Positions 28,601 through 37,155 of a stretch of 64,000 nucleotides of DNA are shown piece by piece. The translations under genes and the position numbers were made by a program. The stretch comes from Arthrobacter sp. ov407 (GTDB taxonomy: Bacteria > Actinomycetota > Actinomycetes > Actinomycetales > Micrococcaceae). Numbering within the stretch: position 1 is the first letter of the stretch; every line of letters starts with the position of its first letter. The stretch lies in assembly GCF_900102895.1 (NCBI RefSeq), contig NZ_FNGD01000017.1, positions 1 through 64,000 on the forward strand. Direction: 5' to 3'. The notes under the pieces are model-generated. The model saw only the letters and a program-made list of their open reading frames with translations, did no database searches and was not told where the DNA came from.

Positions 28601-29945
28601 CCAGCAGGGCCGCGGTGGTGGCGTCATGTGCGGACAACGTGACGCCGGGCAGGAAGCGCGCTGGCAACGGCACCGTATCCGCCGGGCCATGCAGCAGCAG
28701 GCGGGTGCTGCCGCCGAGGGGATAGGCGGCCAGTTGCAGGATGAACGAGCGCATCAGCCCGGCCACGGCGGCCGCGGAGCCGTGGATGGTCACCACCGAC
28801 GGCGCCGGGTCCAAAGTCAGGGGCACCTGGCCGAGCGACGGCGGCCGGAAGCCGGAGTGGGGTGGTTCCAGCCGGATATTCGCCGCCTGGTCCGCCAGCC
28901 CGAGCCGCAGGCAGATCTCCGGCGTTTCCCCGTGGGGTGCACGGGCCGCCGGGGGCGCCCCGGCCGCGCAACCGATGGCCAGGTCCGCCACGGAAGGAGC
29001 GGCCTGCCGGCGTCGTTCCCTGTCCTGCAGGGCGGCCTCCGCCACAGCGGCCTTGAGCTCGCGGCGCTGGCGGCGGCCCGAAAGGAACGGGACGAGGGCG
29101 GACACCGCAGAGATTGCGGTAAAGGCCAGGAACATCCACATGCCGGTGAGAAGTGCCAAGCCGATCCCGATCAGGAGCGGCAGCACCGCGGCCACCGCCA
29201 CGGCGGCTCGGTGGCTTGGGGCGGCGGTGCCGCGGACAACCAGCGGCGTGGCAACGCTGGCGCCGGCAAACGTCGTCACGGAATCCGCGGCAGCATGAGG
29301 CGCCGACGGCGGCCCGAGCCGGAGCGAGATGATGGAGTCGCCGCAGCGGATCGAGGACGCCGTGGTCAGCGGGGCCATTCGCACTTTCCGGCCGTCGACG
29401 CTGGTTCCGTTCGCGCTGCCGAGGTCCACGATCCTGACATCCGAGTCCGAGACGACCAGACGCGCGTGCTGCCGGGAAAGCGCTGCATCCGGGATCACGA
29501 TCTCGGCACCGCTGCGTCCGATCCGCAACCGCCCCCTCCGCAACGCGACAAGCATGCCCGCGCCGGGGCCGCTGTCCACGGCGAGCAGCAACGTGGCAGT
29601 CTCCGGCTGGCCGGGCCCGGAGCGGGATGTTGCGACCGCCCCGTTAACTCGCCCAGCACCGGCAACCAGCACAGCACCGTCAACCAGCACAGCACCAGGG
29701 ACCAGGGGAGGCACGCCAACGGTCATGGCGGCGAGCGGAACTCCCCGGACCGACAGCCCACCGGTCCCGTAGCGCCGGGCGATGGCGGCCTCCAGGTCCG
29801 CGCCCGGGCACGGTTCGGGGACCTCGACGGACAGCTCAATGAGCTGCCCGTCCGGCCTCGAACCTGATATGGGGGTGCTCTGCATGAGGGTGCTGGGTAC
29901 CAGGGTGCTGGGTACGAGAGTGCAGTGGAAAATCATCCGTGGCAT
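25659..29945 (-). CDS. FHA-domain FtsK/SpoIIIE ATPase, EssC/EccC-like
   Basis: A 1428-aa protein with the layout of type VII secretion ATPases. It has an FHA domain around residues 135-200 (LRIGRSGAEIVIPD, LSRQHARLVV, LGSANGTSVDG), two TMs near 245-290, and three ATPase modules. Module 1 has a complete Walker A (GTTGSGKSE, about residue 625) and VIVVDEFRILVDE. Module 2 has a degenerate P-loop, GAEAGAGDA. Module 3 has GGPGSGKST near 1243. The start is ATG 29945 with GGAGG upstream. The N-terminus has a short repeat (TLVPSTLVPSTLMQSTP). No WXG100 or EccB/D gene is nearby, so the substrate is unknown. Confidence 0.83.
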   Translation of the reverse strand: MPRMIFHCTLVPSTLVPSTLMQSTPISGSRPDGQLIELSVEVPEPCPGADLEAAIARRYGTGGLSVRGVPLAAMTVGVPPLVPGAVLVDGAVLVAGAGRVNGAVATSRSGPGQPETATLLLAVDSGPGAGMLVALRRGRLRIGRSGAEIVIPDAALSRQHARLVVSDSDVRIVDLGSANGTSVDGRKVRMAPLTTASSIRCGDSIISLRLGPPSAPHAAADSVTTFAGASVATPLVVRGTAAPSHRAAVAVAAVLPLLIGIGLALLTGMWMFLAFTAISAVSALVPFLSGRRQRRELKAAVAEAALQDRERRRQAAPSVADLAIGCAAGAPPAARAPHGETPEICLRLGLADQAANIRLEPPHSGFRPPSLGQVPLTLDPAPSVVTIHGSAAAVAGLMRSFILQLAAYPLGGSTRLLLHGPADTVPLPARFLPGVTLSAHDATTAALLVARPGGPGRSGEPGEGFDRGVLILWDTPGQSGAAPGPDTTGAGPTFRTLAAAHGWRVIECSPEQGPAEHPGIVLGRRGALVIAGAPPLDFVPDLVPAVVFDRFCRGFNATLHTPMAPPPAIPQHCSLADVLPLAAPDISRRWSRTGAEAGLGTAVGTGSLGTLEIDLKTDGPHFLVAGTTGSGKSEFLRTLAAGLAASHPPDRINLLFIDFKGGSGLGPLTGLPHCVGMLTDLGAAQVERTLVSLRAEVRRREELLARVNAPDLAAYESSPAAGPPVPYLVIVVDEFRILVDEAPAALSELMRIAAIGRSLGIHLVMATQRPQGALNADIRANVTTCIALRVQSGPESFDIMGSGLAAAIPIARPGRAFLIRGAQPPEEFQTATLTPRTAARTDGIVTVRTVSDDMTRPPTIATLRAEGSPNREPHSGGAALTPAQGAAPLIDAIVRLWQELGGRPPRQPVADPLPALLPHPGSGHTDRDTVRLGRVDLPELQRVAELGWSPARHGHLGLVGAEAGAGDAALALAVHQLLAGSVESHLYILDAAGAFSAAAAAPRVGAVAGPHEVRRAARVLRRVAEEVTSRLSAPAARSRPRLVLVLSGWGAWVSAFRSGPLAWAEDLVQDIVRDGSRAGITVIVSGERELVTARFFAGLPNRIFFPAGSTDEGRLAWPRLPALEPVPGRVAVFGAFVPATLATGHAAQLFEPTAVGGRHPAGGAVSMRPFRVEALPVLVTVDEVLAQCGNPGPGQGIPPRAALLAVMPAAAHFPVPAAALLLGVGGDELRPHEIRLPAGGVLAVLGGPGSGKSTLLAALPGMNPTRTWLAPRPGADAGQYWSGLYASALAGTLDRTAIALADDADLLAHEANSALADLNTLGWRVILTAGFGLAFGQRVDLAATARSQGRAVLIRPRGLMDGEPFGVRFETENSPPPGRAVVISDGRATPVQLAAPSSPVQRSPAQLSPGQHAARDGPLQGGRGSGCP

Positions 29946-30199
29946 CCTTTCCTCCGTGGCGGTCCGGTTTCCACCATAGGGAGGCCTCGGCCCGGCTTCG
30001 CCCGGGAAATTGAGCCATGTGGACAACGCTTCGGAGCGAGGCGGAAACCCCCGCCAGGCGTGGCTGCCGGGCCGGTGCCTGGGGGTGGCGTCGGGTCGTG
30101 GGCGAGCCGCGATTCGCGGGTACCCGCCGCGTCTCAGGTAGGCTAGACCAGCAGACAATGCACAACATTGCGCTGCCCGCATTCGAACCAGGAGAGTTT

Positions 30200-31387
30200 G
30201 TGACCGCTGACCTCGTCATCGTAGGGTCGGGCTTTTTCGGCCTGACAATCGCAGAACAGGCCGCCACTGAGCTGGGCTTGAAGGTAGTCGTCATCGACCG
30301 CCGGCACCACATTGGCGGCAACGCCTACAGCGAAAAGGAAGAGCAGACCGGGATTGAGGTCCACCGCTACGGTGCCCACCTCTTCCACACGTCCAACGAC
30401 CGCGTGTGGGAGTACGTGAACCGCTTCACGACGTTCACGAACTACGTCCACAAGGTCTACGGCGTGCACAAGGGCGAGGTCTACTCCCTGCCCATCAACC
30501 TGGCCACGATCAACCAGTTCTTCCGGGCCAACCTCACCCCCGGGCAGGCGCAGGAACTGATCAAGGAACAGGCCGGCGAACTGGCCGGCACCGATCCGCA
30601 GAACCTGAACGACAAGGGCATCCAGCTGATCGGCCGCCCGCTCTACGAGGCGTTCATCAAGCACTACACAGGCAAGCAGTGGCAGACGGATCCGAAGGAC
30701 CTGCCCGCGGGCATCATCTCCCGCCTTCCGGTGCGTTACAACTACGACAACCGGTACTTCAATGACAAGTACGAGGGCCTTCCGACCAACGGCTACACCG
30801 CGTGGATCGAGAAGATGGCCGAACACCCCAACATCGAGGTCCGGCTCAACACGGACTTCTTCGATGAGTCCCACGAGTACAGCAAGGGCAAGGTAGTCGG
30901 CAACATCCCGGTCGTTTACACCGGACCCGTCGACCGCTACTTCGACTACGCCGAAGGCGATCTGTCCTGGCGCACCATCGACTTCGAAGAAGAGGTGCTC
31001 GACGTCGGGGACTTCCAGGGGACGTCGGTGGTGAACTACAACGACGAAGACGTCGCGTACACCCGGATTATCGAGCCGCGCCACTTCCACCCGGAGCGCG
31101 ACTACCAGACGGAGAAGACCGTCGTCATGCGCGAGTTCTCCCGTGCCGCGGAGAAGGGCGACGAGCCCTACTACCCGATCAACACCCCCGCCGACCGCGA
31201 CCGCCTGCTCAAGTACCGCGACCTCGCGGCCGCCGAGCGGGACGTGCTCTTCGGCGGGCGCCTCGGCACCTACAAGTACCTGGACATGCACATGGCCATC
31301 GGTTCGGCCCTGACCATGTTCGACAACAAGATCCGCCCGCACTTCGAGGCCGGCGCCAAGATTGAAAGCGGAGGAGTGGACGCATGA
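30200..31387 (+). CDS. glf: UDP-galactopyranose mutase
   Basis: FAD enzyme interconverting UDP-galactopyranose and UDP-galactofuranose in the cytosol; it supplies the Galf donor for the next gene. It is 395 aa. The FAD-binding GxGxxG is in LVIVGSGFFGLTIAEQAA, followed by HHIGGNAYSE and GAHLFHTSND. Conserved active-site parts are QWQTDPKDLP, FNDKYEGLPTNGYT and MHMAIGSAL. GTG 30200 has AGGAG 5 nt upstream; ATG 30158 is an alternative. It is the first gene of a coupled run whose members overlap by 4 nt. Confidence 0.95.
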   Translation: MTADLVIVGSGFFGLTIAEQAATELGLKVVVIDRRHHIGGNAYSEKEEQTGIEVHRYGAHLFHTSNDRVWEYVNRFTTFTNYVHKVYGVHKGEVYSLPINLATINQFFRANLTPGQAQELIKEQAGELAGTDPQNLNDKGIQLIGRPLYEAFIKHYTGKQWQTDPKDLPAGIISRLPVRYNYDNRYFNDKYEGLPTNGYTAWIEKMAEHPNIEVRLNTDFFDESHEYSKGKVVGNIPVVYTGPVDRYFDYAEGDLSWRTIDFEEEVLDVGDFQGTSVVNYNDEDVAYTRIIEPRHFHPERDYQTEKTVVMREFSRAAEKGDEPYYPINTPADRDRLLKYRDLAAAERDVLFGGRLGTYKYLDMHMAIGSALTMFDNKIRPHFEAGAKIESGGVDA

Positions 31388-33399
31388 GCGTAGCCGTGGA
31401 CGCATCGACCCGGGCTGAACAGCAGCGCGCCTTCCGGACTGTCCACCGCGTCGTGCTGCCGGTCGACGGCGACACGGACGTCCTTCCGCTGTACGTCGAT
31501 TTCAACCCGGTCCAGCGCGTGGTGCAACTGTCCAAGCGCGCACTCCGCCGCGGCCGCATTTCGGCGCCGCCGACCGTTCCGGCCACCTCGCACCAGCACT
31601 CCGGCTTCATCACCGGCCGCAACAGCATGTCGCTGCCGGCGTTCCGGCGGGTCTCGCTGGGAACCTACTTCAACGCTTTCCCCGCCAGCTACTGGCGGAA
31701 CCATACCGCGGTGGAGACGGTGCGGCTGACAGTCGACGTCGACGCCGAAGCAACGGTCATTGTGTACCGCTCCAGCCCCCGCGGCACGGCGAACCGGGTG
31801 GAAAGCACCCACGCCTCGCAAGGCGGCGAAGTCACCTTCGACCTGCCGCTGAAGTCGTTCGTCGACGGCGGCTGGTACTGGTTCGATCTCGTGGCCCACG
31901 GCACCCCGGTAAACCTCAGGAGTGCAGGGTGGTCCGTCCGGGAGCCCGAAGGATTCGTGCCCGGCACGCTTTCCATCGCCGTGACCACCTTCAATCGGCC
32001 AGACTACGCGCTGCGCCACATCGGAACGCTCGCCGGGGACGCCGACGTCGTCAAGATCCTAGACCGCTTCATCCTGGTGGACCAGGGGACTGACAAGGTC
32101 AGGGCCCAGCCGCAGTTCGAGGAGCAGGCGGCCGTGCTTGGTGACCGACTCAAGGTCATCGAGCAGGGCAACATCGGCGGTTCCGGCGGCTTCTCGCGCG
32201 GAATGGACGAGACCTTGAATGACGGGCGCAGCAAGTACGTCATGCTGCTTGATGACGATGTCAGCATCGAAACCGAAGGCATCCTGCGCGCCGTCAACTT
32301 CGCGGATTTCACGAGGACTCCCACCATCGTGGGCGGACACATGTTCAACCTGTACGAGCGCTCGGTGCTGCACACCTACGGCGAGCAGGTGGACGACGAA
32401 CGGTACTTCTGGCGTCCCGCCGTGAACACCAAAGAGGCACACGACTTCGGCGCCAGCAACCTGCGCACCACGCCCTGGATGCACCGCCGGATCGACGTTG
32501 ACTACAACGGCTGGTGGATGTGCATGATCCCCACCTCGATCGTCCGCGAGGTCGGCTACGCCCTCCCGGTCTTCATCAAGTGGGATGACGCCGAATACGG
32601 GATCCGCGCCAAGGAGCACGGCATCACCACGGTGACCCTGCCCGGCGCTGCCGTGTGGCACATGCCCTGGAGCGAAAAAGACGACACCATCGACTGGCAG
32701 GCCTACTACCACCAGCGCAACCGGTGGGTGGCCGCGCTGAGCCACTCGCCGCGGAAAAAGGGCGGCCGGATGCCGTTCGAAAGCATCGCGGTGGATGTCA
32801 GGCATCTGATCTCGATGCAGTATTCGGCTGTGGAAGTCCGGCTCAAGGCGCTCGAGGACGTGCTCAGCGGACCCGACCACCTACACTCCACGATCGCGGA
32901 CAGGCTCGACTGGGTGCGAAAAACCCGCGCCGATTTCGCCGACGCCCGAATCACCGCGGACCTGCACTCGTTCCCCAGAGTCCTCAGCTCCGGCGAAGTG
33001 GATGCGGACCACGAACCGAACTACGTGGTTGAATCGCTGGTCCGGGCCGCTACCGGGCTGCTGCGCCAGCTGCGTCCCGTTCGCGAGGACGCAATGTCCA
33101 ACCCCCAAGTGGCGGTCCCGGCAGTGGAGGCCCGCTGGTGGAGGCTCGCGGCACTCGACTCCGCCCTCGTTTCTTCATCGGACGGCAGCGGCGCATCCTG
33201 GTACAAGCGTGACCGGAAGCAGTTCGGAAGCATGCTCCTCCGCACGGTCCGGCTGCATATGAAGCTGATGGCCGAGTGGGACAACAACGCCCGCCGGTAC
33301 AAAGACGCGCTGCCCGCCTTCACCGGCCAGGAGGCCTGGCGGGAAACCTTCGCGGCCGTCGCGGTCAAGGATCACGAGAGGGGAGAGGCGAAGATATGA
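31384..33399 (+). CDS. glfT2: GlfT2-like galactofuranosyltransferase
   Basis: A 671-aa GT2-type enzyme resembling mycobacterial GlfT2 (Rv3808c), which polymerises UDP-Galf into the galactan chain. An N-terminal beta-rich domain (to about residue 190) precedes the GT-A domain beginning LSIAVTTFNRPDYALRHI. The metal site is YVMLLDDDVSIE, and the family's WDDAEYG and AVWHMPWSE motifs are present. A helical C-terminal domain follows. The start overlaps the glf stop (ATGA) and the stop overlaps the permease start. Mycolate-type arabinogalactan is not expected in this lineage, so the product is probably a different Galf polymer. Confidence 0.92.
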   Translation: MSVAVDASTRAEQQRAFRTVHRVVLPVDGDTDVLPLYVDFNPVQRVVQLSKRALRRGRISAPPTVPATSHQHSGFITGRNSMSLPAFRRVSLGTYFNAFPASYWRNHTAVETVRLTVDVDAEATVIVYRSSPRGTANRVESTHASQGGEVTFDLPLKSFVDGGWYWFDLVAHGTPVNLRSAGWSVREPEGFVPGTLSIAVTTFNRPDYALRHIGTLAGDADVVKILDRFILVDQGTDKVRAQPQFEEQAAVLGDRLKVIEQGNIGGSGGFSRGMDETLNDGRSKYVMLLDDDVSIETEGILRAVNFADFTRTPTIVGGHMFNLYERSVLHTYGEQVDDERYFWRPAVNTKEAHDFGASNLRTTPWMHRRIDVDYNGWWMCMIPTSIVREVGYALPVFIKWDDAEYGIRAKEHGITTVTLPGAAVWHMPWSEKDDTIDWQAYYHQRNRWVAALSHSPRKKGGRMPFESIAVDVRHLISMQYSAVEVRLKALEDVLSGPDHLHSTIADRLDWVRKTRADFADARITADLHSFPRVLSSGEVDADHEPNYVVESLVRAATGLLRQLRPVREDAMSNPQVAVPAVEARWWRLAALDSALVSSSDGSGASWYKRDRKQFGSMLLRTVRLHMKLMAEWDNNARRYKDALPAFTGQEAWRETFAAVAVKDHERGEAKI

Positions 33400-34286
33400 C
33401 CGCCACTCCATCCGGTGGCGGAACAGTGGTTTCCCCGCTGTCCACCCCCGGCGAAGGGGGAGGGCTGCGGGACGTGTTCCGCGACTGGTTCCTGCTTAAG
33501 CTCCTGGTACGCAAGGAAATCAAGGTCCGCTACCGTGGATCGGTCCTCGGACTGCTGTGGTCCTATGTGAAGCCGCTGATGCAGTTCCTTGTCTACTTTG
33601 TGGCGCTGGGCATCTTCCTGAACCTTCAGGGCAGCACCCCGAACTACGCGATCTATCTTTTCTCCGGAATCATCCTGGTGAATTTCTTCGTCGAGGTCCT
33701 CGGCAATTCGACGCGTTCGATCGTCGACAACCGGGACCTGATCCGGAAGATCTACCTGCCGCGTGAATTGTTTCCGGTCTCGACGCTCCTGGTATCGGCT
33801 ATCCACTTCCTGCCCCAGACGCTGGTGCTCATCGGCGCCTGCCTGATGGCGGGCTGGGCCCCGAGCATCCTGCAGCTCGCGGCCGTGGTCCTTGCCTTCA
33901 TCATCGTCGGCGTGCTGGCCACCGGATTGGGACTCCTGTTCGGAGCCGCCAACGTCTACTTCCGGGACTCCGAAAACATCGTCGACATGATCCTAATGAT
34001 CGTGACCTGGGCCTCGCCGGTCCTGTACACCTGGACCATGGTGGAGCAGGCCCTCGGCCCGTACTTCTTCCTGTACCAGCTGAACCCGATGACCGTCGCG
34101 GTGGAGATCTTCCACTGGGGCTTCTGGTACCCGACGCTGAACGCCGACCAGATAGCGGCGGCTCCGGTCATGAACGGGCTCGCCTCGGTCTGGGCGCCGG
34201 TGGCGCTCGGCATCTCGCTGGTGATCCTGTTTGTCGGCCAGCTGGTCTTCCGCAAACTTTCCGTCCGTTTTGCCCAGGAGCTGTGA
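33396..34286 (+). CDS. wzm: ABC-2 type polysaccharide export permease (Wzm-like)
   Basis: A 296-aa integral membrane protein with about six TMs of the ABC-2 family that exports lipid-linked glycans. The N-terminal motif VRKEIKVRYRGSVLGLLWSY is the usual Wzm/RfbD cytosolic start, followed by VKPLMQFLVYFVALGIFLNL and INPMT-like LNPMTVAVEIFHW. Overlaps of 4 nt with glfT2 before it and the ATPase gene after it (GTGA) show tight coupling. The likely cargo is the Galf polymer made by the preceding enzymes, as for Rv3783 in M. tuberculosis. Confidence 0.9.
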   Translation: MTATPSGGGTVVSPLSTPGEGGGLRDVFRDWFLLKLLVRKEIKVRYRGSVLGLLWSYVKPLMQFLVYFVALGIFLNLQGSTPNYAIYLFSGIILVNFFVEVLGNSTRSIVDNRDLIRKIYLPRELFPVSTLLVSAIHFLPQTLVLIGACLMAGWAPSILQLAAVVLAFIIVGVLATGLGLLFGAANVYFRDSENIVDMILMIVTWASPVLYTWTMVEQALGPYFFLYQLNPMTVAVEIFHWGFWYPTLNADQIAAAPVMNGLASVWAPVALGISLVILFVGQLVFRKLSVRFAQEL

Positions 34287-35044
34287 AAGTCATGCAGGAA
34301 AAAATGCTGGCGATAACGTGCAGGGACGTACGCAAGAAGTTCGTGCTGCGGCACACCAGATCCCTGAAGGAAGCGCTGGTCTGGTTTGTCCGCGGGCGCA
34401 AGGGCGACATGTACAAGGTCTTCGACGCGCTGCGGGACGTCTCCCTGGACGTCCACCAGGGTGAGACGGTGGCACTGCTTGGCCTCAACGGCTCGGGCAA
34501 ATCGACGCTTCTCAAGCTCATCTCCGGCGTGCTGCAGCCCGACGCCGGCACCGTCCGTACGCGGGGGAGGGTCGCCGGCCTGATCGAGGTAGGCGCAGGC
34601 TTCCACCACGACCTCAGCGGCCGGGACAACGTTTACCTGAACGGTGCCATCCTTGGGATGTCGGAAAAGCAGATCAACGAAATGTTCGACTCGATCGTTG
34701 AATTCGCCGAAATCGGCGAATTCATCGACACCGAGGTGAAGTTCTACTCCTCGGGAATGTACCTGCGCCTCGCCTTTTCGATTGCGGTGCATACAGACCC
34801 GGAAATCTTCCTGATCGACGAAATCCTTGCGGTCGGTGACGAACCGTTCCAGCGCAAGTGCATCGCGAAGATCAAGGAGTTGGCGGAAGCAGGGAAGACG
34901 CTCTTTGTTGTGAGCCATGACCTCGATCTGGTATCCACCGTCTGCGAGCGGGGAGTCCTCCTCGAGCACGGCAACGTGGTCCTGGACGGGCCGGTCGACG
35001 AAGTCGTGTCGGAACTGCGACGCCGGTCGGCCGCGGCGACCTAG
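34283..35044 (+). CDS. wzt: ABC polysaccharide export ATPase (Wzt-like)
   Basis: A 253-aa ATPase partner of the Wzm-like permease. Walker A is LLGLNGSGKSTLLKLISG, the ABC signature is YSSGMYLRLAFSIAVH, Walker B is IFLIDEILAVGDEPF, and the switch His is in VVSHDLDLV. The protein ends just after the ATPase domain, so it lacks the C-terminal carbohydrate-binding domain of O-antigen Wzt proteins; export is then not expected to depend on terminal-sugar recognition. GTG 34283 overlaps the permease stop. Confidence 0.9.
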   Translation: MKVMQEKMLAITCRDVRKKFVLRHTRSLKEALVWFVRGRKGDMYKVFDALRDVSLDVHQGETVALLGLNGSGKSTLLKLISGVLQPDAGTVRTRGRVAGLIEVGAGFHHDLSGRDNVYLNGAILGMSEKQINEMFDSIVEFAEIGEFIDTEVKFYSSGMYLRLAFSIAVHTDPEIFLIDEILAVGDEPFQRKCIAKIKELAEAGKTLFVVSHDLDLVSTVCERGVLLEHGNVVLDGPVDEVVSELRRRSAAAT

Positions 35045-35084
35045 TCCGCCGTCCGCCGCCCCATCTCTTGAGGAGTTGCCACAG

Positions 35085-37067
35085 ATGTCCTGGTTTGCGA
35101 GCCTGCCCGCGGTGCTGACGGCCATCCTGGTGCTGTTGGTGCCCGGCCTGGCCCTCGGCCGCGCCCTCGGCCTCAGGGCATTTGCCGTTGCCGCGCTGTC
35201 ACCGGTCCTGTCGATTGCGCTGGTGTCAGTTGCGGGCCTGCTGGCCCCGTTCCTGAAAATCCCGTGGTCGCCGTTGCCGGTTGCCGCCTTGACCGCCGTC
35301 GCTGTCCTCGCGGCACTGGGCCTCCGGCGCGCGCTGCCGGCAAAGTGGCGCGGGCTTCAAACGGAGAGGCGGATCGACCCGCGGTTCTGGTGGGCCCTCG
35401 GCGGCGCCGCCCTCGGCGGCGTCATTATTTGCGCGCGGATGGTTGACGTAATCGGTTCGCCGGACCACATTTCGCAGACTTTTGACAACATCTTCCATCT
35501 GAATGCCATCCGTTTTATTGAGGACACCGGCCAGGCCTCGTCGCTGACTCTCGGTGCCATGACAGGCGGGTCGTTCTATCCGGCGGGTTGGCACGCGTTC
35601 ATCTCGCTGATCGCCCAGATCTCGACGTCTTCTGTCCCGGTTGCCGTCAACGCCGGCAATATCGCCATTGCCTCCATCGCGTGGCCCCTGGGCTGCGTCT
35701 ACCTCTGCCAGCAGGCCCTGGGCCAGCGCAGGGACGCGGCCGTCATCGCGGGAATCCTGTCCGCCGGGTTCGCCGCGTTTCCCCTGCTGATGATCCACTT
35801 TGGTGTCCTCTATCCCAACCTGCTGTCGCTCTCCCTGCTGCCGGCCTTGCTGGCGCTCGGCGTCCAGGCCCTGGGGCTTTCCGCGGTTCCGGAGCTCCGG
35901 GGACCCATGCCTCTGGTGGTGCTGGTGCTCGCCTCGGCCGGCGTGGCCCAGGCGCATCCCAGCACCTTCCTGGCCTGCCTGGCGTTTTTGTCGCCTGCAG
36001 TGCTGTACGTCTACGTTGATTCGGTCTTGAACTGGCGGCGGGACTGGGCCGCGAACAGGGTCAAGGCCGCTGCCTGGACCGCTGTCCTGGTCGTCGGTGC
36101 CGCGGCGGCCCTGGGGCTCTGGGTCGTCGCCCGGCCGTCGTTCGCGGCAGCGTTCTGGCCGCCGGTGCAGTCCGTTCCGAGGGCGCTGCTGCAAGTGGCG
36201 GGCAACGCGCCGTTGGGCACGTCGCCCGCCGTCGCGATGTCGGTGTTGGCCGTGCTCGGCGTCGTGCTGGCCGCCCGCCGGCGGCGCACCTGGTGGCTGA
36301 TCGGCGTCCTGCTGATCGCGGCGCTGCTCTTTGTAGCCGTATCCAGCTTCCCCGCCGGGCGGCTGCGGTACCTGCTCTCCGGCACTTGGTACAGCGACAG
36401 TTACCGGCTGGCGGCCCTGCTGCCGGTGGCGGTGATAGTGCCGGCGGCCGTGGGGACAATCGCCGCCTGGACCTGGCTCCGTTCGCGGCTCGCCGCGGCG
36501 GGCAACGGCGCGGGGGATGCCGGACCGTCCCGGTCTCCGCTGCTGTCCCGGAAGCCCGTGAAGGCAACCGTGTCGGCAGCCGGCGCCGTGGCGCTGGTGG
36601 TCCTCACCCAGTTGGGTAGCGTTCCGGACATGGTCTCCCTGGCCCGCGGCAGCTATGCGCTGACGCCGGAGTCGCCGTTGCTGACATCTGACGAAGCCGC
36701 CGTCCTGTCGGAACTGGACAAGTTCGTTCCGGCGGATTCAGTCATCGCCTCGAACCCTGGGAACGGCAGTGCCCTGGGCTACGCTCTGGCGGGCAGGCGC
36801 ACCATGCAACTGCACATCCTGACCAGCAATGAGAGCCCTGACGACAAAACCATCCTGGCCAGGCTGCGGGACGCTAAGACGGACCCGGAAGTCTGCCCGG
36901 CGGTGTCGCGGCTCGGCATCGGCTATGTCCTGGATTTCGGGACGCAGGAAGTCAACAACGAGCACCACCCCGCGCCCGGCCTGGCCGACCTCGAGAAGGC
37001 CGGGGTGGCCAGCGTGGTCGACGAACACGGCGAGGCCAAACTCCTGAAATTGACCGCATGCCGGTAA
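35085..37067 (+). CDS. DUF6541 polytopic membrane protein (copy 1)
   Basis: A 660-aa protein with about 12 TMs and a soluble C-terminal domain of about 125 residues. It begins MSWFASLPAVLTAILVLLVP and has the family motif FDNIFHLNAIRFIEDTGQAS in an outer loop and FPLLMIHFGVLYPNLLSLSL. The C-terminal part has LTSDEAAVLSELDKFVP, VCPAVSRLGIGYVLDFG. The layout resembles GT-C glycosyltransferases, but no function is established. ATG 35085 has GAGGAG upstream. It probably belongs to the glf operon (40-nt gap) and is a paralogue of the gene at 38329-40398. Confidence 0.78.
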   Translation: MSWFASLPAVLTAILVLLVPGLALGRALGLRAFAVAALSPVLSIALVSVAGLLAPFLKIPWSPLPVAALTAVAVLAALGLRRALPAKWRGLQTERRIDPRFWWALGGAALGGVIICARMVDVIGSPDHISQTFDNIFHLNAIRFIEDTGQASSLTLGAMTGGSFYPAGWHAFISLIAQISTSSVPVAVNAGNIAIASIAWPLGCVYLCQQALGQRRDAAVIAGILSAGFAAFPLLMIHFGVLYPNLLSLSLLPALLALGVQALGLSAVPELRGPMPLVVLVLASAGVAQAHPSTFLACLAFLSPAVLYVYVDSVLNWRRDWAANRVKAAAWTAVLVVGAAAALGLWVVARPSFAAAFWPPVQSVPRALLQVAGNAPLGTSPAVAMSVLAVLGVVLAARRRRTWWLIGVLLIAALLFVAVSSFPAGRLRYLLSGTWYSDSYRLAALLPVAVIVPAAVGTIAAWTWLRSRLAAAGNGAGDAGPSRSPLLSRKPVKATVSAAGAVALVVLTQLGSVPDMVSLARGSYALTPESPLLTSDEAAVLSELDKFVPADSVIASNPGNGSALGYALAGRRTMQLHILTSNESPDDKTILARLRDAKTDPEVCPAVSRLGIGYVLDFGTQEVNNEHHPAPGLADLEKAGVASVVDEHGEAKLLKLTACR

Positions 37068-37155
37068 ACAGGCTGCTCTTTTTGCACGCGATAAACTTGG
37101 ACCTGTCCAGCGGGCCCGCACCATTGTTCACCACCGAAATACTGAGGATTCAAAT

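Noticed and set aside
30143..31405. 420-codon frame antisense to glf
   Set aside because: It fully overlaps a well-supported gene and has no domain.
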